From assembly GCF_002238335.1 (NCBI RefSeq), contig NZ_CP022347.1, forward strand, positions 992,001 to 1,056,000: a stretch of 64,000 nucleotides of DNA, given 5' to 3'. This stretch comes from Campylobacter avium LMG 24591. Its GTDB lineage: Bacteria > Campylobacterota > Campylobacteria > Campylobacterales > Campylobacteraceae. How positions within the stretch are numbered: the stretch's first letter is position 1; each line of letters opens with the position of its first letter. This document shows, in pieces, positions 8,798-17,443 of the stretch. A program made the translations under genes and the position numbers. Under the pieces are notes generated by a model that made no database searches, was not told the origin of the DNA, and saw only the letters and a program-made list of their open reading frames with translations.

Positions 8798-10063
8798 ATG
8801 AGTTCCGCAAAGCCTATTAGGTGGTTTACCTTCATAGTTTTGGTTATCGGTGGAGGCACGGTTTTTAAGCTCTCCTCACTTAAAGATGCCTTTTATGTGC
8901 CTATGCAAGAATTTATGAATTTAAGCAATACCCAAATAGGCCTAGCCCTCTCGGTCTATGGCATAGTGCAAACGGTGGGAAATTTCGCCTCCATCTACAT
9001 CGCCGATAGGTTTTCAAAAAAGATTTTGATACCCTTTTCTTTGATTTGCGTTGGACTTATAGGCTTTTATATCGCTTCTTTTCCTAGCTTTTATGGGATA
9101 TTAATCGCTTGGGGGCTTTTGTCTTTATTTGGCGAGGTGGTGTATTGGCCTGTTTTACTTAAGGCTATTCGTTTGCTTGGAGATTCCACCCAACAAGGCA
9201 GGCTCTTTGGCTTTTTAGAAGCTGGTCGTGGCGTAGTTGATACCATAGTTGCTTTTTCTGCTTTAGGAATTTTCGTGCTTTTAGGCTCTGGTGCTGGAGG
9301 ATTAAAGGCTGCGATAATCTTTTATAGTCTTTGTGTTATCGTGGCAGGGGTTTTGGCATATTTCTTACTAGAAGATGATAAGATTAATACCAAAGATGAA
9401 AAAGGTAATGAAATCAGCAAAAACAAAGCCGCTTGGCAAGGCGTGATGAAAGCGATTAAAACGCCTGAAATTTGGATAGTTTCTTTGACTATCTTTACTA
9501 TCTACTCCATTTACTGCGGACTTATTTATTTTGTGCCTTTCTTAAAGGATATTTATGGTATGCCTGTGGCTTTAGCAGGAGCGTATGGCATTATCAATCA
9601 ATACACCCTAAAGCTTGTTGGAGGACCAATTGGAGGGTATTGTGCGGATAAGGTCTTTCACTCCTCAACTAGATACTTAAGATTTGCTCTTATTTTGGCT
9701 GCTCTTGCTATGCTTATCTTTGTTTTTATGCCGCACGAAAGCCTAAATATCTATCTTGGTATGTGCTTAACCCTAGGCTTTGCCGCCATAGTCTTTACGA
9801 TGAGAGCGACCTTTTTTGCTCCTGTTGATGAGATACAAATGCCTAGAGAAATCAGCGGTGCGGCTATGAGTATAGCCTGCATCTTTGGTTACTCGCCACA
9901 GCTTTTTTGCTTTGCACTTTACGGCTTTATCATAGATACTTATGAAGGGATTCTAGGCTATAAGATAGTCTTTAGCATAATGGGCTTTTTTGCTCTGTGT
10001 GGAATTTTAGTAAGCACTTATCTTTTAAAAAGAATTAAAAGCAAACAAGCACAGCTAGCTTAA
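8798..10063 (+). CDS. MFS transporter
   Basis: 421 residues with about 12 hydrophobic segments, the normal size for a major facilitator. Typical motif A appears after the second segment (IYIADRFSKKILIPFS, equivalent to G-x-x-x-D-R-x-G-R). A hydrophilic loop around 190-220 (DDKINTKDEKGNEISKNK) separates the two six-helix halves. The next gene, 9 bases downstream, encodes a sugar-phosphate isomerase/epimerase-like TIM barrel, so uptake of a sugar, polyol or sugar acid is a reasonable guess; the substrate is unknown. This pair is not in the equivalent place in C. jejuni as I recall it. T14 and an extended -10-like sequence lie upstream. Confidence 0.85.
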   Translation: MSSAKPIRWFTFIVLVIGGGTVFKLSSLKDAFYVPMQEFMNLSNTQIGLALSVYGIVQTVGNFASIYIADRFSKKILIPFSLICVGLIGFYIASFPSFYGILIAWGLLSLFGEVVYWPVLLKAIRLLGDSTQQGRLFGFLEAGRGVVDTIVAFSALGIFVLLGSGAGGLKAAIIFYSLCVIVAGVLAYFLLEDDKINTKDEKGNEISKNKAAWQGVMKAIKTPEIWIVSLTIFTIYSIYCGLIYFVPFLKDIYGMPVALAGAYGIINQYTLKLVGGPIGGYCADKVFHSSTRYLRFALILAALAMLIFVFMPHESLNIYLGMCLTLGFAAIVFTMRATFFAPVDEIQMPREISGAAMSIACIFGYSPQLFCFALYGFIIDTYEGILGYKIVFSIMGFFALCGILVSTYLLKRIKSKQAQLA

Positions 10064-10072
10064 GGAGAAACA

Positions 10073-11080
10073 ATGAAACTAGGCTTAGAAACAGAAAGTA
10101 TGCATCTTTGGTTTCAAAACCATAAAATGGACATCTTTTCCTTTTGTGATTTTGCTAAAGAGCTAGGACTTGATGGAGTGATTATAAACATCATAAAAGA
10201 TTACGGGCTTGATGAGAACTGGGGCTGTTTAGGAAGTGATGAGGAGGAGCATTTAAAAAAACTTAGACAAAAGCTTGATGAGTATGCTTTTTACTGCGAG
10301 ATAGACGCAAAGGGCTTTGAGCTTGCTAAATTTCAAAAGATAGCTAGGGTTTGTAAGGCACTAAATGCAAAAATTATAAGAAGCTATGTGCCTCTAACGG
10401 ATAAAAACAAAAAAGTAAAAAGTGCTAGTGAGGGAGCGTATGATGATTCTAAAATTCACGCTGCCTTTGATAAGGAGGAGTTTTTAGCAAGTGCTAAAGA
10501 AATAAAGGCGCTAATTCCTCTTTTAGAGGAAAATGATTTGTATCTAGCTATAGAAAATCACGAGTATCAAAGCTCACAGGATTTGCTTGATTTGCTAAAT
10601 CTTATCAAGCACCCTAGAGTTAGGCTTTTGTTTGACTTTGGAAATTCTATGATGGCTTTTGAAGAGCCTGTGAAAGCGTGTGAAAATATGGCTAAGTTTA
10701 TCATAAGCACACACGCAAAGGATCATATAGTTTTTGCTGAAGATGGGCAAAATTATGTTTGCGGTGTGCCTTTAGGAGAGGGAAATATCAATATAAAAGC
10801 CCTCCTTCAAATCCTTAAAAAACAAGGCTTAGAAAGGATAAACATAGAGCAGTGCTATCCTTACTGTGCCACTTTTAAAAGAGAGTTAGGCTGCGGGGGT
10901 GTGAGTGAGTTTAAAGGAGCTTTTAAGCTTGAAAAACCTTTGTTTGATGAGCTTAAGGCAATGCAGTATTACTACCCTCAAGAAGTGAGCAAAGAAGCCT
11001 TAGAAAGACTTTTACTTTTACAAAAAGAAGGTGTGAAAAAAAGCATAAAGCACATAAAAAGCCTAATCAAAGAGCTTTAA
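10073..11080 (+). CDS. Sugar phosphate isomerase/epimerase-like TIM-barrel protein
   Basis: 335 residues of the xylose isomerase-like TIM-barrel superfamily (AP endonuclease 2 fold). The usual four metal ligands can be matched: Glu in LAIENHEY, Asp in LLFDFGNS, His in ISTHAKDH and Glu in INIEQCYP. Relatives include tagatose/psicose 3-epimerases, hydroxypyruvate isomerase and inosose dehydratase, so the exact reaction cannot be chosen. AAGGAG sits between it and the upstream transporter gene, indicating one transcript and a joint role in handling an imported carbohydrate. A hairpin terminator follows 16 bases after the stop. Confidence 0.75.
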   Translation: MKLGLETESMHLWFQNHKMDIFSFCDFAKELGLDGVIINIIKDYGLDENWGCLGSDEEEHLKKLRQKLDEYAFYCEIDAKGFELAKFQKIARVCKALNAKIIRSYVPLTDKNKKVKSASEGAYDDSKIHAAFDKEEFLASAKEIKALIPLLEENDLYLAIENHEYQSSQDLLDLLNLIKHPRVRLLFDFGNSMMAFEEPVKACENMAKFIISTHAKDHIVFAEDGQNYVCGVPLGEGNINIKALLQILKKQGLERINIEQCYPYCATFKRELGCGGVSEFKGAFKLEKPLFDELKAMQYYYPQEVSKEALERLLLLQKEGVKKSIKHIKSLIKEL

Positions 11081-11095
11081 TAAGAAAGTAGCTCC

Positions 11096-11130
11096 ATTTC
11101 TAACGCGAATTTTTTAGCGTTAGAAATTTA
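11096..11130 (+). terminator. Hairpin terminator after the isomerase gene
   Basis: An 11-bp perfect stem ATTTCTAACGC / GCGTTAGAAAT with a 10-base T-rich loop, followed by TTATTTAATT. It sits between two convergent genes and may serve both strands. Confidence 0.7.
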
Positions 11131-11218
11131 TTTAATTAAAGCACTCCAGCATTCTTGTTTTTTGTAAATTTGGCTTGGATTTTTTTAAATTTCATCTTAA
11201 TAGCCTTATAATTAAAAC

Positions 11219-12268
11219 TCATCTAGGCAAACTTGTTTGAATGCTTTTATTTAAATCAAGCACTATTTTTTCATATTGCTTTTGTATGTCTTTGTGGTTT
11301 GGCAAAATACTTTCGTTTAAATCTCTAAAGGGATAGACCCTAAAATTTCTATCCTTACTATCTCTATAAGTGTAAATAAACTCAAAGCCTAACTTTGAAA
11401 TTCTAGCCCTTTTTTCATCTTTTTCAAAAATAAGTCCTACCAAAAGTCCTACCCGCTTTTCAAGCTCATTTTGTGCGGATAAGAAATTTCCTAAAGAGTA
11501 AATCACCAAGGTATCATCTATAAATTCAATGGGTGCTATAACATGCGAGTGCGTGCCGATGATAACATCTACATCCAAAGAAGCTAGAAATTTGGCAAGT
11601 TCTTTTTGCTCTTTGCTTGGCTTAAAAACATACTCATCGCCCCAGTGCAAGGAAACTAAAAGCACATCAACATCTTTTCTAAGCCTTTGTATATCTTTTT
11701 TCATCTGCTTTTTATCTATCAAAGAGACTAAAAAAGGCTTTGTCAAAGAATGCCCATTAAGCCCGTAAGTATAAGCTAGTAAGCCAAATTTAATGCCATT
11801 TATATTAAAAAAACTAAGTGAGTTTTTATCTTCATTTGAGAGATAAGTTCCAGCATGAAGCAAGAAATTTTGTTTATTCCAATACTTAAGAGAGGATAAA
11901 ACTCCCTTTTCTCCTTTATCTAAGCTGTGATTATTTGCCAAAGAAACTAAATTAAAACCAAGTTTTAGCATAGCATCGCCAAATTCTTTTGGAGAATTGA
12001 AATTTGGATAAGAGCTAAGCCCAAGTTCTGTGCCGCCAAGCAAACTTTCTTGATTATAAAAGGCTAAATCATAGCTTGAAATGAGTTTTTGAAGCGGACT
12101 TAAGATTTTTGTAAAATCAAAACTTATCTTGCTTGAGTTTTTATCCTTAAACATAGCGTCCTTATAAACCCTGCTATGAAGCAAGGCATCTCCTGCCATT
12201 ATCAAAGAAACATTATCATTTGCTTTTAGGTAAAGAAAAAGTGAGAAAAAAAGGCAAAAAATTCTCAT
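11219..12268 (-). CDS. CapA family secreted metallophosphatase-like protein
   Basis: 349 residues. A signal peptide (MRIFCLFFSLFLYLKAN) leads into the calcineurin-like fold of CapA/PgsA proteins: MAGDALLHS (D27), NQES, SLANNHSLDKG, SLHWGDEY and GTHSHV all match metal-site positions. CapA relatives take part in poly-gamma-glutamate capsule synthesis, but many act as periplasmic phosphatases of unknown target; no other capsule gene is nearby, so no capsule role is claimed. It follows a small outer-membrane barrel gene by 15 bases and has no visible Shine-Dalgarno sequence. Its start codon lies in the loop of a hairpin. Confidence 0.8.
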   Translation of the reverse strand: MRIFCLFFSLFLYLKANDNVSLIMAGDALLHSRVYKDAMFKDKNSSKISFDFTKILSPLQKLISSYDLAFYNQESLLGGTELGLSSYPNFNSPKEFGDAMLKLGFNLVSLANNHSLDKGEKGVLSSLKYWNKQNFLLHAGTYLSNEDKNSLSFFNINGIKFGLLAYTYGLNGHSLTKPFLVSLIDKKQMKKDIQRLRKDVDVLLVSLHWGDEYVFKPSKEQKELAKFLASLDVDVIIGTHSHVIAPIEFIDDTLVIYSLGNFLSAQNELEKRVGLLVGLIFEKDEKRARISKLGFEFIYTYRDSKDRNFRVYPFRDLNESILPNHKDIQKQYEKIVLDLNKSIQTSLPR

Positions 12269-12285
12269 AAGTTTTGAGAATTTTT
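12257..12285 (-). terminator. Hairpin spanning the barrel-gene stop and the capA-like start
   Basis: On the minus strand, AAAAATTCTC and GAGAATTTTT form a 10-bp stem around a 9-base loop, followed directly by more T residues. It begins at the stop codon of the outer-membrane barrel gene and includes the ATG of the CapA-like gene. It could be an attenuating terminator, a translational block, or a chance AT-rich palindrome. Confidence 0.4.
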
Positions 12286-12838
12286 AGTAGCTAGGCAGGG
12301 TATAAACATATCTTAGCATAGGGTTAAAAACTTGTCTGCCTCTTTGTCCCGTGCTTGAATTTAACGTGTGATAAGCAAAAGGAACCCTAAAAGCAAGCTC
12401 TGCGGAATGCGCTTCATTAAAGGCAGCTCTTAAGCCAAAATTTAAGTAAGTATCAAGGCTTGTGGTGTTCCAAAAAGTAAAGCCTAAATTTAAGCCAACA
12501 AAGGCACCGTAAGAGGTGTAGCCGCGGTTTATAAAATTATACAAAAAATCAACATTTGCACCCAAGTGATAGTAGCTTCCCGCATTTATAGTCCTTGAAA
12601 TTCCATTCATCCAATCATACAAAAAATTTCCATACACTCTTAAGCCTATATTGTCGTCAAAAAAGAGCTTATGCCCCATAATTAAATGTAAATTTAAATT
12701 ATCTGCGTTGACATTTTGAGGCTTTATAGTGGTAGAAGCATAACCCAAACCACCGCCTATGAACAAGCCATCCACCTCAGCCTTAGCAGAGCTTAATATG
12801 ATAAATACAAATAAAAACACCGAAAAAATCTTTTTCAT
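12284..12838 (-). CDS. Small outer-membrane beta-barrel protein
   Basis: 184 residues with a clear Sec signal peptide (cleavage after about residue 20, AKAEVDG). The mature part opens with GLFIGGGLGYAST and continues as alternating hydrophobic/polar strands with Gly and aromatic residues (IGLRVYGNFLYDW, YTSYGAFVGLNLGFTFW), ending in RYVYTLPSY with a terminal aromatic residue. That is the pattern of 8-stranded porin-like or adhesin-like barrels. Function is unknown. AAGGAA precedes the ATG. The 181 bases before the J-domain gene hold its promoter region and no recognised gene. Confidence 0.7.
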   Translation of the reverse strand: MKKIFSVFLFVFIILSSAKAEVDGLFIGGGLGYASTTIKPQNVNADNLNLHLIMGHKLFFDDNIGLRVYGNFLYDWMNGISRTINAGSYYHLGANVDFLYNFINRGYTSYGAFVGLNLGFTFWNTTSLDTYLNFGLRAAFNEAHSAELAFRVPFAYHTLNSSTGQRGRQVFNPMLRYVYTLPSY

Positions 12839-13019
12839 AATATTCCTTTTAATTTTTAGAGGCTTATTCTAGCAAGTTCTGGTTAATTTATAGGTAAAAC
12901 GCAGTAAAAAACTCTCACTTGTGTTGCGATAAAGAATTTTGACGCCTAAAAGACGCCATAAAAGAATTCAACAAAGACTATAAAATGCCTATGCTTTAGT
13001 CACGCATTTTTATGGTGGT

Positions 13020-13829
13020 TTAGCCGTTGTTTTTATACAAGGATTTTAAATTATCATAAGCGATTTGAATTTTTTCAAACTGCTCTCTGCAATACATCCT
13101 TTGCTCCACGCTCGCATCTTGGTGAAAATCAGGGTGATACATCTTTACCATTATGAGATACTGCTGTCTAATCTTGCTTAAATCATCACTTGGTTTGCAA
13201 TCAAGCACTTGAAAATAGGTGCTAAATAACTTAGCCAAAGCGTTAAATTTCCATTTATTAGCCTCTTTTTTGTGAGCTGTTTGCTTGAAATTTTGATACT
13301 CATCGCTATTTATTATAAAATCAACGCAATATTTTAAATGCTCGCTCACGCAGGCAAAGCTTTCAAAAAGATTAAAGGTATTCTCATCCTTATAATCTAT
13401 AAAAAGCATTTTTTTATCATCATCGTATCTAGTATTATGCTCTTTAAAATACTGCTTTATGTAAGATACGAAAAGTTTTTCCTTGTTTTTAAAGACAAAA
13501 ACTAAGGAAGTTCCAACAAATTTAACCTCTATTTCTATTATGGCTCTTAGGGTGTTTTCTTGCTTAAAATTTAACCTAAAGGTCTTATGGTAGGCCTCGC
13601 TTAAATTTTGTATGTCTTTTGAATTTTTGTCGTGGTATTTTTTCTCAAGTAATTTTAGAAAATACTTTCTTTGAGGTATCTCATTTTCCTCAAAAAATGA
13701 AAAAATCTTATCTTTTCTACCCAAAACCCTAGAAAAATTCTTTGTAATAAGCTCTTTTAGATAGTGAAAAATGTCTATGTCGTCTGTATTAACACTTATA
13801 GACTCTAAGCTTTGCACTATTTGCATCAT
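13020..13829 (-). CDS. Protein with a C-terminal J domain
   Basis: 269 residues from the ATG at 13829, chosen because GGGAG stands just before it; an ATG at 13856 would add nine residues but lies deeper inside bpt. The C-terminal ~60 residues form a J domain with the HPD motif ([10 protein letters not shown], about 232-234) and the following Lys/Gln-rich helix. The N-terminal ~200 residues are charged and unlike any family I recognise. J domains stimulate Hsp70 ATPase, so this is likely a DnaK co-chaperone with a private client-binding part. It overlaps bpt by about 40 bases, as its recalled counterpart Cj1034c neighbours Cj1035c. Confidence 0.8.
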   Translation of the reverse strand: MMQIVQSLESISVNTDDIDIFHYLKELITKNFSRVLGRKDKIFSFFEENEIPQRKYFLKLLEKKYHDKNSKDIQNLSEAYHKTFRLNFKQENTLRAIIEIEVKFVGTSLVFVFKNKEKLFVSYIKQYFKEHNTRYDDDKKMLFIDYKDENTFNLFESFACVSEHLKYCVDFIINSDEYQNFKQTAHKKEANKWKFNALAKLFSTYFQVLDCKPSDDLSKIRQQYLIMVKMYHPDFHQDASVEQRMYCREQFEKIQIAYDNLKSLYKNNG

Positions 13830-14547
13830 TACTCTCCCACAAATTTGCAACTTCATATAATGAACTTGTCATTTTTAAAATTTCATTTGGGGTATAATCG
13901 GCTTTATACGATAAAGATTGACACCCTTTTACAAAATATCCTAGATAAATATATTTAAGCCCTCTATTTTTCGCTATTTCAATCTCTTTTAATAAAGAAA
14001 ATTTGCCCAAATTTAAATAAGAAAAATCAGGGTCATAATAGCAATAAATACTAGAAATTCCATCCTCTAAGATATCAATCAAATCAACGCAAACAAGCTT
14101 ATTATCAACATAAAATCTAAGCTCATAACCAAAATTCTCGTCTCCATCCACATATAAAGAATAATACTGCGAAAAACGCATGGTATTTTCTTCCCAGGCT
14201 CTTTTTTCTTGCATGTATTTGTGGTATTTGTTGTAAATATAAAGCCTTTCGTTGCTAACGCCGGGCTTGTCTATCAAAAGTTTTGTATTTTGATTTTTCT
14301 TAAGAACTCTTTTGAACTGCCTTGAAAGCTTAAAATCATCAACCTTAATCCTATAACTCACGCACTCATTGCAGTCCCTGCAAATAGGCCTTGAAAAGAA
14401 TTTGCCAAAACGACGCCAACCCCTGCTAATTAGCTCTTGATTAAGCTTTTTAGAGCAATTAAAAACTATGTTGTACTCATTGCGTAAAAATTTATTTTCA
14501 AGATAAGGACAGTCGTGTTCTAAGGAACATAAACTTAGTATTTGCAT
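13789..14547 (-). CDS. bpt: Leucyl-tRNA--protein transferase Bpt (ATE1-like)
   Basis: 252 residues, the bacterial ATE1-like transferase. The N-terminal ATE domain shows the Cys-rich CRDCNEC segment near residue 50; the C-terminal GNAT-like domain contains [11 protein letters not shown], a run matching the conserved Y-x-D/E-P region, and the [14 protein letters not shown] segment typical of the family. Bpt transfers Leu from Leu-tRNA to proteins with N-terminal Asp or Glu (known for Vibrio Bpt), sending them to ClpS/ClpA. All of aat, clpS and clpA are in this window. It follows a 49-residue gene by one base. Confidence 0.88.
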   Translation of the reverse strand: MQILSLCSLEHDCPYLENKFLRNEYNIVFNCSKKLNQELISRGWRRFGKFFSRPICRDCNECVSYRIKVDDFKLSRQFKRVLKKNQNTKLLIDKPGVSNERLYIYNKYHKYMQEKRAWEENTMRFSQYYSLYVDGDENFGYELRFYVDNKLVCVDLIDILEDGISSIYCYYDPDFSYLNLGKFSLLKEIEIAKNRGLKYIYLGYFVKGCQSLSYKADYTPNEILKMTSSLYEVANLWESNDANSAKLRVYKC

Positions 14548-14548
14548 G

Positions 14549-14698
14549 TTATTTTCTTTTGATATTGCTATCCTTTACAAGCTCGAAAAATTCATTTCTA
14601 AGTCTTTGTTCTTTTGCTTCATTCTCCTCTTCTTTTTGAACCGAAGCTTCTTTTATCATCTCTTCTTTTATGTTTTTTAAACTATCTACAAAGTCCAT
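14549..14698 (-). CDS. Conserved small protein, 49 residues, between pycA and bpt
   Basis: ATG at 14696-14698 overlaps the pycA stop as TAATG and the stop lies one base before the bpt ATG. The protein (begins [18 protein letters not shown], ends DSNIKRK) is strongly charged, predicted helical, with no signal peptide or membrane segment. I recall a small hypothetical gene in the same place in C. jejuni (Cj1036c). Perfect packing between two real genes supports coding. The function is unknown. Confidence 0.7.
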   Translation of the reverse strand: MDFVDSLKNIKEEMIKEASVQKEEENEAKEQRLRNEFFELVKDSNIKRK

Positions 14699-16137
14699 TA
14701 TTCTCTACTTTCTCTAATCTTTTTCAAGGTTGCTGCTATGGCTGCTATAACCTCTTCTTTGTTTTCTTGGTGTCTGTCCTCTGTTTTTTCTAACAATTCT
14801 TGCATATGCGTTTCTATAAAAGAAGTGTCAAAATACCCTCTTCTAAATTCTTTTATCTTAGTAATTGCTATCAAAAATGGTATAGTGCTTCTTATATCAT
14901 CTATGGTGAATTCTTTCAAGGCTCTTTGTAGTTTATTTACAACAAGTTCAAAGCTACCAGCCTTTACTATGAGTTTTGCTAGCAAAGAATCATAAAAAGG
15001 CGGCACAGTATAACCCTTATATATATGAGTATCGACCCTTACGCCAGGTCCTAAAGCTGGGTAATACTCACCTATGGTTCCTGGATTTGGGATAAAATTT
15101 TTCCATACATTTTCAGCCGTAATCCTTGCCTCAATAGCGTAACCTCTAGGAACTATATCGCTTTGTTGCAAATCAAGAATAGCCCCGGCTGCTATACGAA
15201 TTTGACGCACAATCAAATCTACGCCCGTAATCTCCTCGGTAACAGGGTGCTCAACTTGAATTCTTGTATTCATCTCCATAAAATAAAAATTGTTGTAATC
15301 ATCAAGCAAAAACTCGATAGTTCCAGCATTAGTATAACCAACAGCCTTAGCAGCGGCCACTGCTGTAACACCTATGGTTTTTCTTAAATTTGCAGATATG
15401 CTAGGACAAGGTGCTATTTCTATAAGCTTTTGATGTCTTCTTTGTATAGAACAGTCCCTTTCGCAAAGATGGATGATGTTGCCGTAATTATCGCCTAGAA
15501 TTTGAAATTCTATGTGACGCGGATTTTCTATGTATTTTTCCATAAAAACTTCATCATTATTAAAAAAGCTAAGAGCCTCTCTTTTGCAAGAATCAAAAGC
15601 ACTTTCAAGCTCTTCTTCTTTATGCACTACGCGAATTCCCCTACCACCGCCACCTCCGCTTGCCTTTAAGATAACCGGATAACCTATTTTTTCAGCAAAT
15701 AATTTAATCTCGTCCATGCTGTGATTGTTTAGTTTATCAGTGCCTGGAACTATTGGAATTCCGTTTTTATGCATTAAATATCTTGCTATGTTTTTATTGC
15801 CCATTTTTCTTATGATGTCTGATTTTGGCCCTATGAAAATAATGCCGGCGTCCTCACATTCTTTAGCAAATTCATAATTTTCACTTAAAAAGCCATATCC
15901 TGGGTGGATGGCATCAGCCTTACAAGCCTTTGCAATCTCTACTATCCTTTTAGCATCCAAATAACCTCTAATAGCATCAGTTCCTATCCTATAGGCTTCA
16001 TCAGCTATTTTTACATGCAAACACTCTCTGTCAGGTTCTGTAAAAACCGCTACATTTTTTATATGTAAATCCCTACAAGCTCTAATCACCCTAACGGCAA
16101 TTTCCCCACGGTTGGCAATTAAAATTTTATGAATCAT
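14698..16137 (-). CDS. pycA: Biotin carboxylase subunit, probably pyruvate carboxylase subunit A
   Basis: 479 residues with the three biotin-carboxylase regions: N-terminal RGEIAVRVIRACRD and HPGYGFLSENYEFA, the ATP-grasp core with a Gly-rich loop (KASGGGGGRGIRVV) and MEMNTRIQVEHPVTEE, and the C-terminal barrel. It carboxylates biotin on a partner carrier protein using ATP and bicarbonate. Campylobacter has two such proteins, AccC for fatty acids and PycA for pyruvate carboxylase (anaplerosis). The neighbours (bpt, small ORF, ftsW, murG) are those of C. jejuni pycA (Cj1037c), so PycA is preferred; sequence alone does not exclude AccC. The partner gene is not in the window. Confidence 0.85.
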   Translation of the reverse strand: MIHKILIANRGEIAVRVIRACRDLHIKNVAVFTEPDRECLHVKIADEAYRIGTDAIRGYLDAKRIVEIAKACKADAIHPGYGFLSENYEFAKECEDAGIIFIGPKSDIIRKMGNKNIARYLMHKNGIPIVPGTDKLNNHSMDEIKLFAEKIGYPVILKASGGGGGRGIRVVHKEEELESAFDSCKREALSFFNNDEVFMEKYIENPRHIEFQILGDNYGNIIHLCERDCSIQRRHQKLIEIAPCPSISANLRKTIGVTAVAAAKAVGYTNAGTIEFLLDDYNNFYFMEMNTRIQVEHPVTEEITGVDLIVRQIRIAAGAILDLQQSDIVPRGYAIEARITAENVWKNFIPNPGTIGEYYPALGPGVRVDTHIYKGYTVPPFYDSLLAKLIVKAGSFELVVNKLQRALKEFTIDDIRSTIPFLIAITKIKEFRRGYFDTSFIETHMQELLEKTEDRHQENKEEVIAAIAATLKKIRESRE

Positions 16138-16279
16138 AAGCTTATCCTGCGAAAAATTTATCTAAGTATTATACTAATAAAGAGCTAATTTTTAATATAA
16201 ATTTATATTTTTAAGTAACTAAGCTTTAAGGCAAAGTTTTATAAAATTAGCCTTATTTTTGAATTTTTAGGACTTATAT

Positions 16280-17443
16280 TTGTTTGCGGATAAGAAATTA
16301 TTTTACTTAAGCTCCATTTTAATAACCATAGGCATAGTTTTTTCATACTCTTTAAGTGCCTTTACTGTGCTTTATTTAGGTTATGATGATTTTCATTTTT
16401 TTATAAGACAGCTAGCCTTTGGCATAAGCGGAATTCTTATAATGTTTTTTATATCTCAAATAAATCCCGACACAGCTTTATTTCACAAGCTTATGATAGC
16501 CTTGCTACTCATATCTTTTATAGCTATCATCATCTTGCCCTTTTTGCCTGCAAATTTAGCCACAGCAAGCGGAGGTGCAAAAAGGTGGATAAGACTTGGT
16601 CCTATTTCAATTTCACCGGTTGAGTTTTTTAAAATAGGTCTTATTTATTTTCTTGCTTGGTCTTATACAAGACGCATTGATGACAGTAAAAAGGCCATAA
16701 AAAGTGAAATTTTAATACTGCTTCCTTATATGATAGTAGCTATCATAGTCATAGGCTACATTTACATCACGCAAAATGATTTAGGACAAAGCGTGATTTC
16801 CTTTTTCATTATACTTGCTTTGGCATTTTTTGCTGGAGCTAGTAAAAAACTCTTTGCCTTTGGGCTTGTGATAGCCACTATGATAGGCTTTTTAGTTATC
16901 TTTAGCTCGCAAAGACGCATAGAAAGAATTTCAAATTGGTGGGGCAATATCCAAGACGCCTTTTTACCTTTTTTTCCAGATTGGCTAGTGCAAATCGTAA
17001 AGGTTAGCTCAAATTCAGAGCCTTATCAAATTTCGCACTCACTAAACGCCATAGCACACGGAGGCTTTTTTGGCGAAGGGCTTGGGCTTGGAATTTTTAA
17101 GCTAGGATTTTTAAGTGAGGTGCATACTGACTTTGTCTTAGCAGGCATAACTGAAGAAATAGGACTTGTGGGGCTTGCGGTGATTTGTATCTTGTATTTG
17201 CTAATGATTTTAAGGATATTTAAGATAGCTGGTCGCTGCGAGAACAAGGTGCATTTTATATTCTGTTCCGGTGTGGCATTGCTTTTACTCTTTTCTTTCT
17301 TTATGAATGCCTTTGGTATCATCTCGCTAACTCCTTTAAAAGGCGTTGCTGTGCCGCTTTTAAGCTATGGGGGAAGTTCTATGTGGTCTATTTGTATAGC
17401 CTTGGGCTGTGTTTTAATGATTTCAAAAAAGGTTAAATTATGA
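16280..17443 (+). CDS. ftsW: Lipid II polymerase FtsW (SEDS family)
   Basis: 387 residues with about ten membrane segments. SEDS-family marks include GGAKRWIRLGPISISPVEFFKIG, the conserved Asp region in ITQNDLGQS, and the C-terminal PLLSYGGSSMW motif. FtsW polymerises septal peptidoglycan with FtsI. The start is TTG, seven bases after AGGA. FtsW rather than RodA is preferred because the gene overlaps murG by four bases (ATGA), a division/cell-wall pairing, and because synteny agrees; the two proteins are similar in sequence. It is divergent from pycA, with 142 bases between. Confidence 0.87.
   Translation: MFADKKLFYLSSILITIGIVFSYSLSAFTVLYLGYDDFHFFIRQLAFGISGILIMFFISQINPDTALFHKLMIALLLISFIAIIILPFLPANLATASGGAKRWIRLGPISISPVEFFKIGLIYFLAWSYTRRIDDSKKAIKSEILILLPYMIVAIIVIGYIYITQNDLGQSVISFFIILALAFFAGASKKLFAFGLVIATMIGFLVIFSSQRRIERISNWWGNIQDAFLPFFPDWLVQIVKVSSNSEPYQISHSLNAIAHGGFFGEGLGLGIFKLGFLSEVHTDFVLAGITEEIGLVGLAVICILYLLMILRIFKIAGRCENKVHFIFCSGVALLLLFSFFMNAFGIISLTPLKGVAVPLLSYGGSSMWSICIALGCVLMISKKVKL

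Noticed and set aside
12940-13010. Plus-strand stretch reading KDAIKEFNKDYKMPML, like part of a protein
   Set aside because: Only about 16 sensible residues between stops, with no start, no ribosome-binding site and no recognised family. It may be a gene remnant or chance, so it is not listed as a feature.
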